Assembly (NCBI RefSeq): GCF_963169125.1
Contig: NC_084794.1
Span: 90,937,018 to 91,001,017, forward strand
Source: Humulus lupulus
Lineage: Eukaryota > Streptophyta > Magnoliopsida > Rosales > Cannabaceae
DNA: 64,000 bases
Direction: 5' to 3'
Shown here: piece after piece, positions 47,205 to 58,600 of the stretch
Position numbering within the stretch: position 1 is the stretch's first letter
Layout: each line of letters starts with the position of its first letter
Notes under the pieces: model-generated
What the model saw: the letters and a program-made list of their open reading frames with translations, nothing else
What the model was told of the DNA's origin: nothing
The model's database searches: none
Made by a program: the position numbers and the translations under genes

Positions 47205-47825
47205 TGATACGAACCACACCAACGATTGTGGTGAAACCCAACACCAAATATGGCAGCCACCAAGAACACACGAAATTGGAATGGTAAACCGCGACCCTAT
47301 GCTTAACAAAGCACGAACCTTGGTATGAGGAAGACGCCACAAACGGGGATGGGAATCCGTTTGATAAGTCAGGTTGAACGCCACAAGGAACCCCTTGATA
47401 AGTTCAATAGTTTCTTCAAGAACTCAAGAAGAAAAAAACTCACAAATTTCATTTCATCATAATCTGATTTTTCCAAATGTTTTCAAGGCCTTATATAGCC
47501 AAAAAATACATCAAGACAAGCCCCTTTGTCTTCCTAAAAACCGAAAAATAAAGACAACCTTTTGTCTTCCTAATGAAAACTGAAATTTAAAGACAACCCT
47601 TTGTCTTCCTAATTAAAACCGAATATTAAGGACAAAAAGGACTCTTGGACTCACACAAGTCAAGTGTTTGACTTTTCACAAAATAAACAAAGACTAAATA
47701 AAAAATACAAGATGACAAAATACAATAAGACTCATCAAGCTCCTAAACTGAGTATTTTGGCTCGCGCCCTCGTCACCAGACCAACTGGAACTAGACTTGG
47801 ATCTTTAGTCTTGGTGTCCTCATCA
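47205..47825 (-). mobile_element. Solo LTR in T1 gag, TSD AAAAG
   Basis: A 621-bp LTR starting TGATACGAACC and ending GTCCTCATCA on the plus strand, with perfect AAAAG duplications (47200-47204 and 47826-47830). A minus-strand CTATATAAGG (plus 47490-47500) suggests minus orientation. It belongs to a different family from the Tekay and Athila LTRs of the window. Family not identified. Confidence 0.85.
47512..47640. repeat. AAGACAA / TTGTCTT repeat units
   Basis: About three imperfect units of roughly 42 bp: 'aaagacaacc' followed by 'ctttgtcttcctaa' and an 'aaaccga' stretch. Each unit holds inverted halves AAGACAA and TTGTCTT that could pair into short hairpins. Located in the solo LTR 47205-47825. 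Confidence 0.65.
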
Positions 47826-47830
47826 AAAAG

Positions 47831-48172
47831 GCAAATCTCTTCTTCATGCTCTGAAGTCTAGCTTGTATATCAGCAAGCAACTGATGTAAGTTCTTAGGAA
47901 CCAGCAGAGGGTTCTGACCCTGCTCATCATCTTTAGCCTCAACCCCGATACCGGCTAGTCGAATTGATCACCTTGGAGGCATAACTCTCCAAGTTTATCT
48001 ACAATCAACGACTCGGCTGGTCAGGCGATGATAACAGGTTTATAATCACCCCACGGTCCAACGCCGAAACTCAACCAACAGCACACAATCATAATGCAAG
48101 CAGGTATTTAAGCAATCATTCACATATAGTAGCAATGCTAATAAGCACGTCTTATCATATTCACATAGCAAT
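47831..48172 (-). other. T1 gag start region and leader
   Basis: The first part (to about 47960) still reads as Gag N-terminal sequence (QGQNPLLVPKNLHQLL). Beyond that it is the untranslated leader of T1, interrupted at 48172 by the LARD-like element. The remaining leader is at 55471-55653. No other gene is seen. Confidence 0.65.
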
Positions 48173-49865
48173 TGTTTAACGCCCAAAACGTGCATCCACT
48201 AAGCGGTGGTTCTAGTATAGATCAGGCGGTCGATTCCACAAGGAGGCAAAGAAATAAAGTTAATCAATAAATAAAGTTTAGAGATAAATAATGTGAGGAA
48301 ATAGAACAAGTGATATTTTTGTTGTTTTTGAAATTTAAAGATTAGAAATAAAGATAAAATCAAGTGTGATGTAACAATAGGTAACAAGTAGGAATGATCA
48401 AGAGTCACCAATATGCATACTTATTTATTTGGATCTTTGATTCACAGAAGTTACACAAATGAGAAGTTCATATCCCAACTATTCATTTGAAAGATTTAAC
48501 ATTGAAGCACAAATATGTTTTACAAAAATGTATTCAAGTGATTATTATTCTTTACCATGGAAAGATGAGATAAATCTTATAAGAAATCTAAAAATGACAT
48601 TATACCATTGGCCATAATGCAATAAAAGATTAGACATAAAACCTAACACAAATATTACTTTTACTATTTATAAAATACATAGAAAGAGCATGACTAATTC
48701 TATATAGATTTAGCAAAAGTAAATATATATGAATGAGATGGAGAAAATGATAAAGATATTATCTATATTATTTCACTAATTTGATAATACATAGAAAGTG
48801 CTTGACAAAATCTATATACTATTAGTAAACATAAATATAGACAACAAGATGAAGGAATAGAGATGAAAGAAAATAAATCACTCAAATATATAAACTTTAA
48901 GCACATGGTGAATCAAAAATACCAAACAAAGTCATAGTGCATATAGGATCATCCTAACTTTCCTAAGAAGGTTAGCCTATTATGCTAGACATTCTCATGA
49001 AATTCTAGAGAGAAAATATGAGAAATGAGACTAAAATTTGGTAGAGTTTTGCTACCTAAAAATTACATACAAAATGTGAAATGAGAGTCCCTATTTATAG
49101 AGGGAGAAAAGGACTAAAAAGAAATAAAACAACAAAATGGGGTTTACAAAATAAATCTGAAATATTAATAATAAAATATGATTTTAAAAAATCAAATCTT
49201 ATTATAAATATTAACCTAGTTATTTTGGTGTATGGTCAAAATGCCATTTTTCTAAAGCACCAAAAAAAGATGAGCTTTAAAGCTCAAAATGGCAATTTTG
49301 CAAGGCCTAATACCCACAAAATATGGGTTGAAGGTGGCTAGTGGCAGATGTGGGTTTTGACCTATTCCCAGCCAATGGGGAAGTGCCATGTAGGCGCTGG
49401 CTGGGAGAGGAGAGCTGGGCTCGTTGGGCTTGTTGGGCCTGGACGCGGAAGGTTGCTGGAGTGATGACGGGCCTGCATTGGGCTGGCTGAAGGTTGTTGG
49501 GCCTTCTGGGATGCTGAGAGGTGCAAGGCTACGGACGCGTGGCGGGATTGGATGACGACACCTGGTGGCTAGGCAAGGAGAAAAAGGAAGATTTTTACTG
49601 GGCTTGGGCCTTCGGATTGGGCCGGCTTTGTCTCAAGAAAAATGCCATTTTTCTCTTCTCTTTTTCAGATTTAATTTTTTTCTTTTATCTTCATTTCAAA
49701 GTGCCAAAATAAAACTTTAATTCCTACAAAATAACAATAAATTAAATTATAATCAAATATTTTCATTTATAAAATAGATCATATTAATTCTATGAAAATA
49801 TTAATTAAAACTTAATTTATTTTAACTATTAAAATCAATAAATATGTATTTTTCACCACTAATCA
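48173..49865 (-). repeat. LARD 3' LTR
   Basis: 1693 bp, TGTTTAACGCCC to CACCACTAATCA on the plus strand. The adjoining complement of a polypurine tract is CAACCCCCAACTAG (49866-49879). A minus-strand TATAAATA box lies at 49092-49099. The region 49400-49620 is GC-rich with repeated TTGGGCC words. Confidence 0.88.
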
Positions 49866-50945
49866 CAACCCCCAACTAGCTTATTGCTAGTCCCTAGCAA
49901 TTCAAGCGGATAAAAATTATTACCAAGATGAATTAGTGAGCTAAATTATGCAAAATCATTTAACAAAATGTTTAGTGAGAATTTAGAAAATGCTATTTAA
50001 AACTATCAAAGTTGTAATTCAAGAGCTTTGTGTGTGTGCATCAGACCATATTCATCTTCCCATAATTTATAACACAAACAATATTGAAAAATCATCAAAG
50101 AATAAAGTCTCAACTCCAAATCCTCACAAAGGAATTGAAATTTATGGGAGATGTTTGACACTCTTGGAGTTGGAAATTTATCAATTAACACTCAAAAATG
50201 GATGTTATCATTTTAGGACAAACAATGTTAACGAATATTGATCAAAAGATAGGTTAATCAATTAATTGGAATCTAAATAACATTAGAACCTTCGGGATTT
50301 ACAAAATGATATTAAGAGCCAAAATAAAGAACAAAACAAAAAATAAAATACACAAACTTTTTTTTCTTTTGTTTTTTTTTTTTTATGACATAAATTGAAA
50401 ACAAATGTAGTAATGTTAATTTTTTTTATTTGACAATTTTTTTTTCTTCAACAAAACTACAAAAGATGAAGATGAAAAATGTTGCTCTTGTTTTCTCTTC
50501 TTTTTTTTATTCATTTTTTTATATATTTTTTTCTTTCCTTTTTTTTTATAATATTTTTCTTCTTTTTTTTCTATAATTTTTTTTTTTGACAAGAGACAAC
50601 ATAAAAATACAAGAAATTAAAAGGAAAATTACAATACAACAAAGGCTCTTTAAAACAAAAATTATCCCTCTAGTAAATGTCATGTTTTAAAATTCCAAAA
50701 ATTAATTTTACCAACTCAAATGATCAATAAAAGTTTTCAAAGTTGTTTTCTCATTCTCACATCTCACAAAAATTAAAAGCTTTAAACTTTAGGATTTTTC
50801 TCAATTGAATGTGTGATTTTTTTTTAAATGTTTGGTTGTGCATGAAATTACTTCCCAATAGTAAAAATAGCAAAAACTATCTCACAAAAATTATGTTGTC
50901 ATGAGTTTTGCAAACATTTAACTCACTCCCAACTTTAAATGAGAC
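49866..50945 (-). other. LARD 3' untranslated region
   Basis: AT-rich non-coding sequence with long T-runs around 50355-50595. Its layout parallels the 3' untranslated region of G1 (33395-34854) in reverse. I see no supported gene. Confidence 0.65.
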
Positions 50946-51551
50946 TGTTGACCCTGATTTTGGCCAACTGACACGGAGTCAAAATTGCTTGATGTAGACA
51001 GATATGTTGAAATGAGAGCAATGACAAAAACAGTAAAGCACACAAGAATTTATAGTGGTTCGGCCTCAGAATCTGGTAATAACTTACGTCCACTTGAGCT
51101 GTTATTGATATAATATTTCAAAGGAGTGATCAAAGAACTAGGGTTCAATGAGTTTCACCAACCTCTGAAGAACAAAACAATATACCAAATATGATAGCTC
51201 TAATACACTCGTAAAACTCTAATCTCAGATAATTAGAAAGCCAAAAGTCCCTTCCTTGAGCTATCTTTCTCTATTTATAGGCTCAAGGAAGATTACATTA
51301 ATTTGTTACAGATATTCTTTCCTAAATAATCGGATACTCAGGAAATCATGGGAGATAATTTCGGATATGATTATAACTGCATAAGATTTTCTCCAAATAT
51401 AGCGAGTATACGACCAAGCTGGTCGTATATAAAGAATGAGCGTTGCGCTATAGACATCTTTCTGGTCGATGGTCGAACAAGACTTTTGCCAGATGTCAGC
51501 CACGTGTACTAAACGTTTGCCATGTCATCCATGCCTGTTTTTTGGATAACA
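50946..51551 (-). mobile_element. Solo LTR in LARD, TSD GAGAC
   Basis: 606 bp from TGTTGACCCTG to GGATAACA on the plus strand, with perfect GAGAC duplications (50941-50945 and 51552-51556). A minus-strand TATAAATAGAG (plus 51270-51282) suggests minus orientation. The short LTR with TGTT..AACA ends fits copia, but the family is not proven. It cuts the word 'cattgaggacactgtctc', a conserved piece of Athila 3' untranslated regions. Confidence 0.85.
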
Positions 51552-51563
51552 GAGACAGTGTCC

Positions 51564-51875
51564 TCAATGTCTAACGTTAAGCTCAGTGTGCGAGAAAAAG
51601 GGAATATGATAACTAACAAAGAAACAACAAAACCCCAAAAAGTAAAATTCACAACATAAAATAAAGACACAAATTAAAATAAAGCACACTAAAAAGAAAG
51701 ATAGAACCTGATTAGTCTTTGGTAGACAAAAGCAATCGCTCTCAAGTAAGTCTACCAACTGCATATTTGCGTACTGTCCTGTATCAAAAATGAATTTTCT
51801 TTTATCTTGCGTCTCAAAAATAGAAGTGTTAGTAACATTTTCAGGATAAAGAAAATGTTTGGGTTCAAAAATCAT
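51564..51875 (-). CDS. LARD small ORF, unknown
   Basis: 103 codons starting MIFEPKHFLYPENVTN and overlapping the end of the upstream frame by 11 bases. The first half is mixed (IFDTGQYANMQLVDLLESDC) and the second half strongly hydrophobic (VLSFFLVCFILICVFILCC), enough for a membrane span but also what T-rich sequence gives by chance. I do not recognise it. It may be the tail of the upstream protein after a frameshift. Confidence 0.35.
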   Translation of the reverse strand: MIFEPKHFLYPENVTNTSIFETQDKRKFIFDTGQYANMQLVDLLESDCFCLPKTNQVLSFFLVCFILICVFILCCEFYFLGFCCFFVSYHIPFFSHTELNVRH

Positions 51876-52584
51876 GGAGGAAATTAGGTGAATGTTTCAT
51901 TGCAAATATGCGTATGATTTCCTCAATGATTAAGTCTATCACATTAGTATGATATCTCTCATTTTTCTTTGGAGTGGTTGGAAGGATTTCGATATGGGAA
52001 AGAGTTTCACTCCAAATGGTAATAGCATCATCCTCATCCGGTGTAGAACTGAGAGTAGGGGATGGTGTTATGGCCTCAGGTTGGGACGGGAATTGACTTA
52101 AATTATGTGAAATAATAGCGTTGGTCAATTCTGAAAGTTGAGTACTAGTTTCCCTAAAATCTTCCACAAATTGTCTATTGAATTCTCTTTGCTCCTCTAT
52201 AAATGTGTGTAAAGTGTCCTCTAAGGAATTTGCATTAGTGCATACATTATATGGAGGTGCATGTGGGAAGTTAGGAAAAAATTGCTCAAAATTCATGTGA
52301 GGCGGTGCATGGTAGTTGTACTCAGGCTTCCAACTAAAATCTATGGGGTTGGTCCAACTAGAATTATGATTCCTATGGTCGACTCTTTCAAAGTCACAAT
52401 AACGTTCATCATAATCTATCTCGGGAACCTCGTAACTTTCTATTTCAAACTTAGTTTCTAAGACCTCAAGTTCTCGGTATTCTCTTATACTAAGTTTGCA
52501 TGCACTCCTAAAACTGCTAGTACCCTCAGTAGCACTAGAATTATGATTGTTTCCGAATGAAGAATAATACATTGGAAAATACAT
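51865..52584 (-). CDS. LARD ORF of 239 codons, unknown
   Basis: An open frame from MYFPMYYSSFGNNHNS to NFLHDF, in the sense direction of the element and in the place where gag would lie. It is acidic, with a Tyr/Asn/His/Pro-rich centre (WKPEYNYHAPPHMNFEQFF). A stretch that could form a short coiled coil (FIEEQREFNRQFVEDFRETS) precedes a Pro/Ser/Thr-rich part. There is no zinc knuckle and no match I can name to Gag, protease or pol. Being open in an element whose neighbours are full of stops suggests selection or recent age. It could be a remnant Gag or a captured gene. Confidence 0.5.
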   Translation of the reverse strand: MYFPMYYSSFGNNHNSSATEGTSSFRSACKLSIREYRELEVLETKFEIESYEVPEIDYDERYCDFERVDHRNHNSSWTNPIDFSWKPEYNYHAPPHMNFEQFFPNFPHAPPYNVCTNANSLEDTLHTFIEEQREFNRQFVEDFRETSTQLSELTNAIISHNLSQFPSQPEAITPSPTLSSTPDEDDAITIWSETLSHIEILPTTPKKNERYHTNVIDLIIEEIIRIFAMKHSPNFLHDF

Positions 52585-52585
52585 C

Positions 52586-53747
52586 TCAAAACGTTTCTTT
52601 TCTTCTTCATTCTTTTTTTTTTTTTGTAATTTTTGTTTTTTTGTGATTTTGTTGTTTTACTTGTTTCCAGGTCGATTTGAGGTTTTTAGAACGGTCCCCC
52701 TTAAGACCCACACTTTATCTAGAACTCCCCGAGGTTGCTAGATAATTGTGGAGGGGTCACAATTCACAAAAATGGTCCTCTTACAACCAACACTTACTAG
52801 AACTCCCCGAGGTTACTAAGTAAGCATGGATGGAACTTTACTCAAATTAGCATTTAAGCAAAAATTACTTATGTTGACAAAACAAACTTTGTTTTTATTA
52901 TTATTATTATTATTTTGTATTTTATGATTTTTTTTTTTAAGATTTGAAACCTAAAAAAAAATAATAAAAAATAAATAAATAAAGATACAAATCTAACAAT
53001 AGAAAATAACAAAAAAAAATATTTAAACAAAAGAAATAAGATGCTCACAAAACCGAAAAAAGAAATTTTAGGAAAACAAAAACACTAATAAATTCTAAGA
53101 AAGTAACTTTTTTTTCTTCAAATATGAGGAAAGACTAACTAAGTAACAAAAAAATTTAAAGTAATCCTACAAACACATAAAAAAACACAAAAGTAAGATA
53201 GAGAAAAAATGTAACAAATCCTAAACACAAATAATTAAAATAAAAATAAATAAATGAAAACTAAACTAGCCAAAGATAAACAACCAATTTTTTTTAATAA
53301 AAAAAGAAATAAAATAAAACAAGCTATCAAAAATAAATTAACAAGAAAAAAAAACTAAATACTCACACAAAAAGCATTTTATTTTTATTTAATTTTTTAA
53401 AAAAATTTACAACAATATTTAATAAAAAGAGAAAGAGAAAAAAAAATTAACAAAAGAAAAATAACAACAAAATAAACTAAGAATAAAACTAACAAATCCT
53501 ATAAAAGAAATGATATTAATATTTTTTTTCTTTTTTTTTCTTATAGCAGAACAATGTAAAAAAAATTGAAAAACTAACTAAAAAGGAACAATAAAAAAAA
53601 ATAATGATAGTGATTTTTTTTCTTTTTAAAGTAAATAAGGAAAATCTAAAAAAGAAAATCTTAGAGAAATAACACAAAAAGAAAATGATAGAATTACTTA
53701 CCTCTTTTGCAAAATTTATTGAAAAACTTTTTTTTTCACTATTACCT
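52586..53747 (-). other. LARD leader, A/T-rich
   Basis: Between the primer site and the 239-codon ORF. The first part has a short repeated phrase 'agaactccccgaggttgcta' / 'agaactccccgaggttacta' (52710 and 52798). The rest (52850-53690) is extremely A-rich low-complexity sequence. No gene is supported. Confidence 0.65.
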
Positions 53748-53764
53748 CCCCGACAACGGCGCCA
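53748..53764 (-). promoter_or_regulatory. LARD primer-binding site, tRNA-Asp type
   Basis: The minus strand reads TGGCGCCGTTGTCGGGG, five bases inside the 5' LTR. It is one base from the Athila consensus TGGCGCCGTTGCCGGGG. Confidence 0.88.
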
Positions 53765-53769
53765 AAATT

Positions 53770-55465
53770 TGTTTAACGCCCAAAACGTGCATCCACTAAG
53801 TGGTGGTTCTAGTATAGATCAGGCAGTCGATTCCACAAGGAGGCAAAGAAATAAAGTTAATCAATAAATAAAGTTTAGAGATAAATAATGTGAGGAAAAT
53901 AGAACAAGTGATATTTTTGTTGTTTTTGAAATTTAAAGATTAGAAAAAAAAAGATAGAATAAAGTGTGATGTAACAATAGGTAACAAGTAGGAAGGATCA
54001 AGAGCCACCAATATGCATACTTATTTATTTGGATCTTTGATTCACAAAAGTTACACAAATTAGAAGTTCACATCCCAACTATTCATTTGGAAGATTTAAC
54101 ATTGAAGCACAAATATGTGTTTGCAAAAATGTATTCAAGTGATTATTATTCTTTACCATGGAAAGATGAGATAAATCTTATGAGAAATCTAAAAATGACA
54201 TTATACCATTGGCCATAATGCAATAAAAGATTGGACATAAAACCTAACACAAATATTACTTTTACTATTTATAAAATACATAGAAAGAGCATGACTAATT
54301 CTATATAGATTTAGCAAAAGTAAATATATATGAATGAGATGGAGAAAATGATAAAGATATTATCTATATTATTTCACTAATTTGATAATACATAGAAAGT
54401 GCTTGACAAAATCTATATACTATTAGTAAACATAAATATAGACAACAAGATGAAGGAATAGAGATGAAAGAAAATAAATCACTCAAATATATAAACTTTA
54501 AGCACATGGTGAATCAAAAATACCAAACAAAGTCATAGTGCATATAGGATCATCCTAACCTTCCTAAGAAGGTTAGCCTATTATGCTAGACATTCTCATG
54601 AAATTCTAGAGAGAAAATATGAGAAATGAGACTAAAATTTGGTAGAGTTTTGCTACCTAAAAATTACATACAAAATGTGAAATGAGAGTCCCTATTTATA
54701 GAGGGAGAAAATGACTAAAAAGAAATTAAACAACAAAATGGGGTTTACAAAATAAATCTGAAATATTAATAATAAAATATGATTTTAAAAAATCAAATCT
54801 TATTATAAATATTAACCTAGTTATTTTGGTGTATGGTCAAAATGCCCTTTTTCTAAAGCACCAAAAAATATGAGCTTTAAAGCTCAAAATGGAAATTTTG
54901 CAAAGCCTAATACCCACAAAATATGGGTTGAAGGTGGCTAGTGGCAGATGTGGGTTTTGACCTATTCCCAGCCAATGGGGAAGTGCCATGTAGGCGCTGG
55001 CTGGGAGAGGAGAGCTTGGCTCGTTGGGCTTGTTGGGCCTGGACGCGGAAGGTTGCTGGAGTGATGACGGGCCTGCATTGGGCTGGCTGAAGGTTATTGG
55101 GCCTTCTGGGATGCTGAGAGGTGCAAGGCTACGGACGCCTGGCGGGCTTGGATGATGACACCTAGCAGCTGGGCAAGGAGAAAAAGGCAGATTTTTGCTG
55201 GGCTTGGGCCTTCGGATTGGGCTGGCTTTATCTCAAGAAAAATGCCATTTTTCTCTTCTCTTTTTCAAATTTAATTGTTTTCTTTTATCTCCATTTCAAA
55301 GTGCCAAAATAAAACTTTAATTCCTACAAAATAATAATAAATTAAAACATAATCAAATATTTTCATTTATAAAATAGATCATATTAATTCTATGAAAATA
55401 TTATTTAAAACTTAATTTATTTTAACTATTAAAATCAATAAATGTGTATTTTTCACCACTAATCA
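53770..55465 (-). repeat. LARD 5' LTR
   Basis: 1696 bp with the same ends and the same TATA position (54693-54700) as the 3' LTR at 48173. Differences between the two are scattered single bases and short indels, so the insertion is fairly young compared with most elements here. Confidence 0.88.
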
Positions 55466-55653
55466 GCAGTCAAGGGCCAGGCCCTATCAGTATATCTCAT
55501 GCTTCCTAATGAACATGCTATTAAAGCATTTATATTTCATTTAAACACTCAAACATATAATCACATATATGGTTATCGAACCCTGAGTCAAGATTGTCTT
55601 TAGCGGCGAGTGTACATGCCCAACCAGTCTTCAGGTTCCCTTAAACCTAGACT

Positions 55654-55665
55654 GCTCTGATACCA
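55654..55665 (-). promoter_or_regulatory. T1 primer-binding site, tRNA-iMet type
   Basis: The minus strand reads TGGTATCAGAGC, three bases inside the 5' LTR, identical to the T2 site. The remaining leader of T1 lies at 55471-55653. Confidence 0.9.
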
Positions 55666-55668
55666 AGT

Positions 55669-58600
55669 TGTAACGCCCTGGGTAACCAAGATTGTTACAC
55701 TGTGTTTAAAATAGTGCAAGACTTGTTAATCAAGTCATTTGAACATAAACGTGTTCCTAAAGTCAACTGACAGGTTAGGGTTGAAAGATTTTGATCATAA
55801 AATGGTTGACTTTCACTAAAAGAAGAGTTTGATACATGTGATCCCAAAATAATGTTTAAATGGTGGTTACAACCCTCAAAAGTAAATACAACTACAGCCA
55901 GCCTAAATGGCAAAATACAAATTTTGGCTCTAGTCCCTGTAAATTCCTCGGTTGTCGCGGTCAAGCAGCTGCCGATGTACACTTCACCCCCAAAGCTCTC
56001 CAACTCATGGCTGGTCCAGCTTTCCCTAGCCTTTACCTGCACCACGTAGCACCCGTTAGCCAAGGCTCAGCAAGAAAACTAAATTCAACAAGTATAGATA
56101 ACAACAGCAAAATACGAGTAATAAGCTAGACAACAATAACAGTTTAATTCATACATATAATTCAAACTCAATACAATTAATTAGGTGTCGGTGCCCTTAG
56201 GCTAAGCCCTCTAGTTATTTAGCTAATCCCGGCTCGCTTAGGTCAAGCTGCGTTCAATATGCTCAACATCATCCCCGACTCCCTTAGGTCGGACTTTCAC
56301 ATCAAACATAGCAGACATACAAGTTGTGAAGCACGCAATTGATAGCAGCACAAGCTAACCTGCCTATCCAGATATTTCCAGTCATAAATACATTTATAAT
56401 CTCACATATATCCATTTACAGGGGATCTCAGCCCCAATCACAACTCAGTGCAATTTTCTTACCTCAGATCCCGAGCTGAAGATATATAGCGGTCCCGAGC
56501 ACGATCCTCAATTCCAAGCCTTAACGGTAACCCTAGTCACAAGAGAAAATGGAAAACTATTAAAATCTAATCCAATTAAATGCTTTGGAATAAAATACTA
56601 GCCTCTGGGACCTTGAATTCTACTAAACTGGGTAGTAGAATTTGTCCCGAGCGCTTAGGTTTAAGTCCCCGAGCCCAAAATCCCATTTTGGCTAAGACTG
56701 CCTAGGCGGGTCGCGACCTGGCCCTAAGGGTCGCAGCGCTCCTCCAAGTTAAAGGCGCTAGCCTCCATTCCTAGGGGTAGGTGGGCCACGACCTACCCCT
56801 TTAGGGTCGCGGCACGTCTTCGAAACAGCAAGCCCCTAGGGCTTCTAGGGTCACGCGGGTCGCGGCGCCCATGAACTGGGTCGCGGCGCGCCCCCGTGAA
56901 CCCAAAAATCCTTGGATTTTTCCTACATCTTCCCCTAAATTAAAGCCACAGAATTCCACTTAAACATATACTTAAGCCATTACTCAGTCCAGGACTCTCA
57001 ATATCACCTTACAAACAACACATATAGCCTAAAACACTAGTTCAAACTTCCTTAAATCCCAAAGTCAGACACTCTCTCAAGTATCCCTAAGCATGCCCAA
57101 AACCCAACCAGAAATTCAAAGATTAGAGTCTGTAACCTTACCTCAGTGGAAACTTTGATTCTCAGTTGTCCCCTTGCCTGCTCTTAGCTTAATTCCCCAA
57201 ATTTTCCCAACTCAATTCTTAAGATTTTCCTTCAACGGCTTCCCCTAAGCCTCCAAGCACAAGAGATGGAGAGAGAGAACGTGAGAGTGGGGGAGTGGGA
57301 ACTGAGAAGTGTTCTGATATGTTCTATTCCTGAAACTTTCTAACTATGTCTCTTAATTTAAAGACCAATATGCCCCTAAAGACACTGTAACACCCCAATT
57401 TGCTAATAAGGTTTAGGACCTTGATTAGCGTGCCTGGAGGGCAATAAGTGAATTAACATGTTAATATATGAATTTGAATGAATATGTAATTAGAATGCAT
57501 GTTTACGTGGTATAAATATGCATGTGGACCCCGTTTGTATGTTAGGGGTAAATTGGTAATCTTAGCCCGCTGAGGGCATAAATGTGTTAATGGTATTATG
57601 TGATTTGTACCACGTGAGTGTGGTGTTATTAATGTGATGTACGTGCCGAGATGGTCCTAGAGAGCTAGATAACTTAAAAGTCACAACGGGATTTTATACC
57701 CGGCTCAAGAGGAGCCTAAGGGTACTTTGGGGAAATTTGTGAGTTGAGTTGAGAATTTGTGGTTAATGGTTATTGGTGATGGAGTAACCTGAGTAACCAT
57801 TAGTAACTGCTGAGAGTAACAAGTTTAGGTGGAAAAATGGTAGAATTGTAATATAGGTGAAAGGACAAGAGTGCCCTTGAGGTTTAATTAGGAGAGGATA
57901 ATTATGGGAGGATAGAATAGTAATTCGGCAGGGATTTAGATCACTTCAGCTGAAGGAAAAGGGAATACGTATTACACTTAGCCATATGTTGGTTTATGCT
58001 GAAATTGGAAGAAAATCAAAAGGAAAGGGGAAAAGAAGAAGGGGCTGAAGTTGGGAGACCTAGGAGGAAATTCAAGAGGGATTGGAGACAACCAAGGTCA
58101 AATTTAAGCTAGGACTACTCAGAGGTAAGGATTATGTTCTGTTATTGCTTGAGTTCAAGGTTGATTTTCAAGGATTTTGTGTGGGAACCTAAAGGAAAGA
58201 TGGCTGGTTTTACTTGGAATTCAGGTTGGATAATCAAGAGGAAAGAGGTTGGAGGCTAGAATTGAGAGGAGTTCAAGCTGAGTTTTGATTGAGGTAAGAA
58301 TCCTTAGCATGTTTAATTTCTGTATCTAATGTGGTTTAAGATTTTAGAGGCATGATTTATAGTTTTCAAGCTCTGGTTTAAGTCTTGGAAGCCATGGTTT
58401 AAGTTTCAGGAATTTGAAACTCAAGAATGGATTTTGGGTGTAATCGTGTAATTGAGCTTGTTGTTGATGTTTATAGGTTGTTAAATGGTTTATTTGGGGT
58501 TTTAAACTGTTTTTGGGGTTTAGGTATGTGTTTGGGTTGAATTGGGAGTGTTTTGGCTCGGGGAAAATGCAGGGGAAAACCCAGATTTCTGGGTTCGCGA

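Larger units (their letters stand above)
48173..55465 (-). mobile_element. LARD-like non-autonomous element with Athila-type LTRs
   Basis: 7293 bp with two LTRs of about 1.69 kb that show few differences, a tRNA-Asp-type primer site and a polypurine tract, but no protease, reverse transcriptase or integrase. Flanking 5-mers GCAAT (48168-48172) and GCAGT (55466-55470) match at four of five positions. The T2 leader at 27670-27700 reads through the same region ('catatagtcaagagccagg'), which supports the boundaries. The internal part holds two unrecognised frames (52584-51865 and 51875-51564), a solo LTR (50946-51551) and A/T-rich stretches. Its LTRs are the same family as G1, S1 and S2, so a G1-like element probably supplied its enzymes. 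Confidence 0.88.

Noticed and set aside
52850..53690. A-rich stretch as a possible poly-A tail of a retroposon
   Set aside because: It is mixed A/T low-complexity leader sequence inside the LARD, with no retroposon body beside it and no flanking duplication seen.
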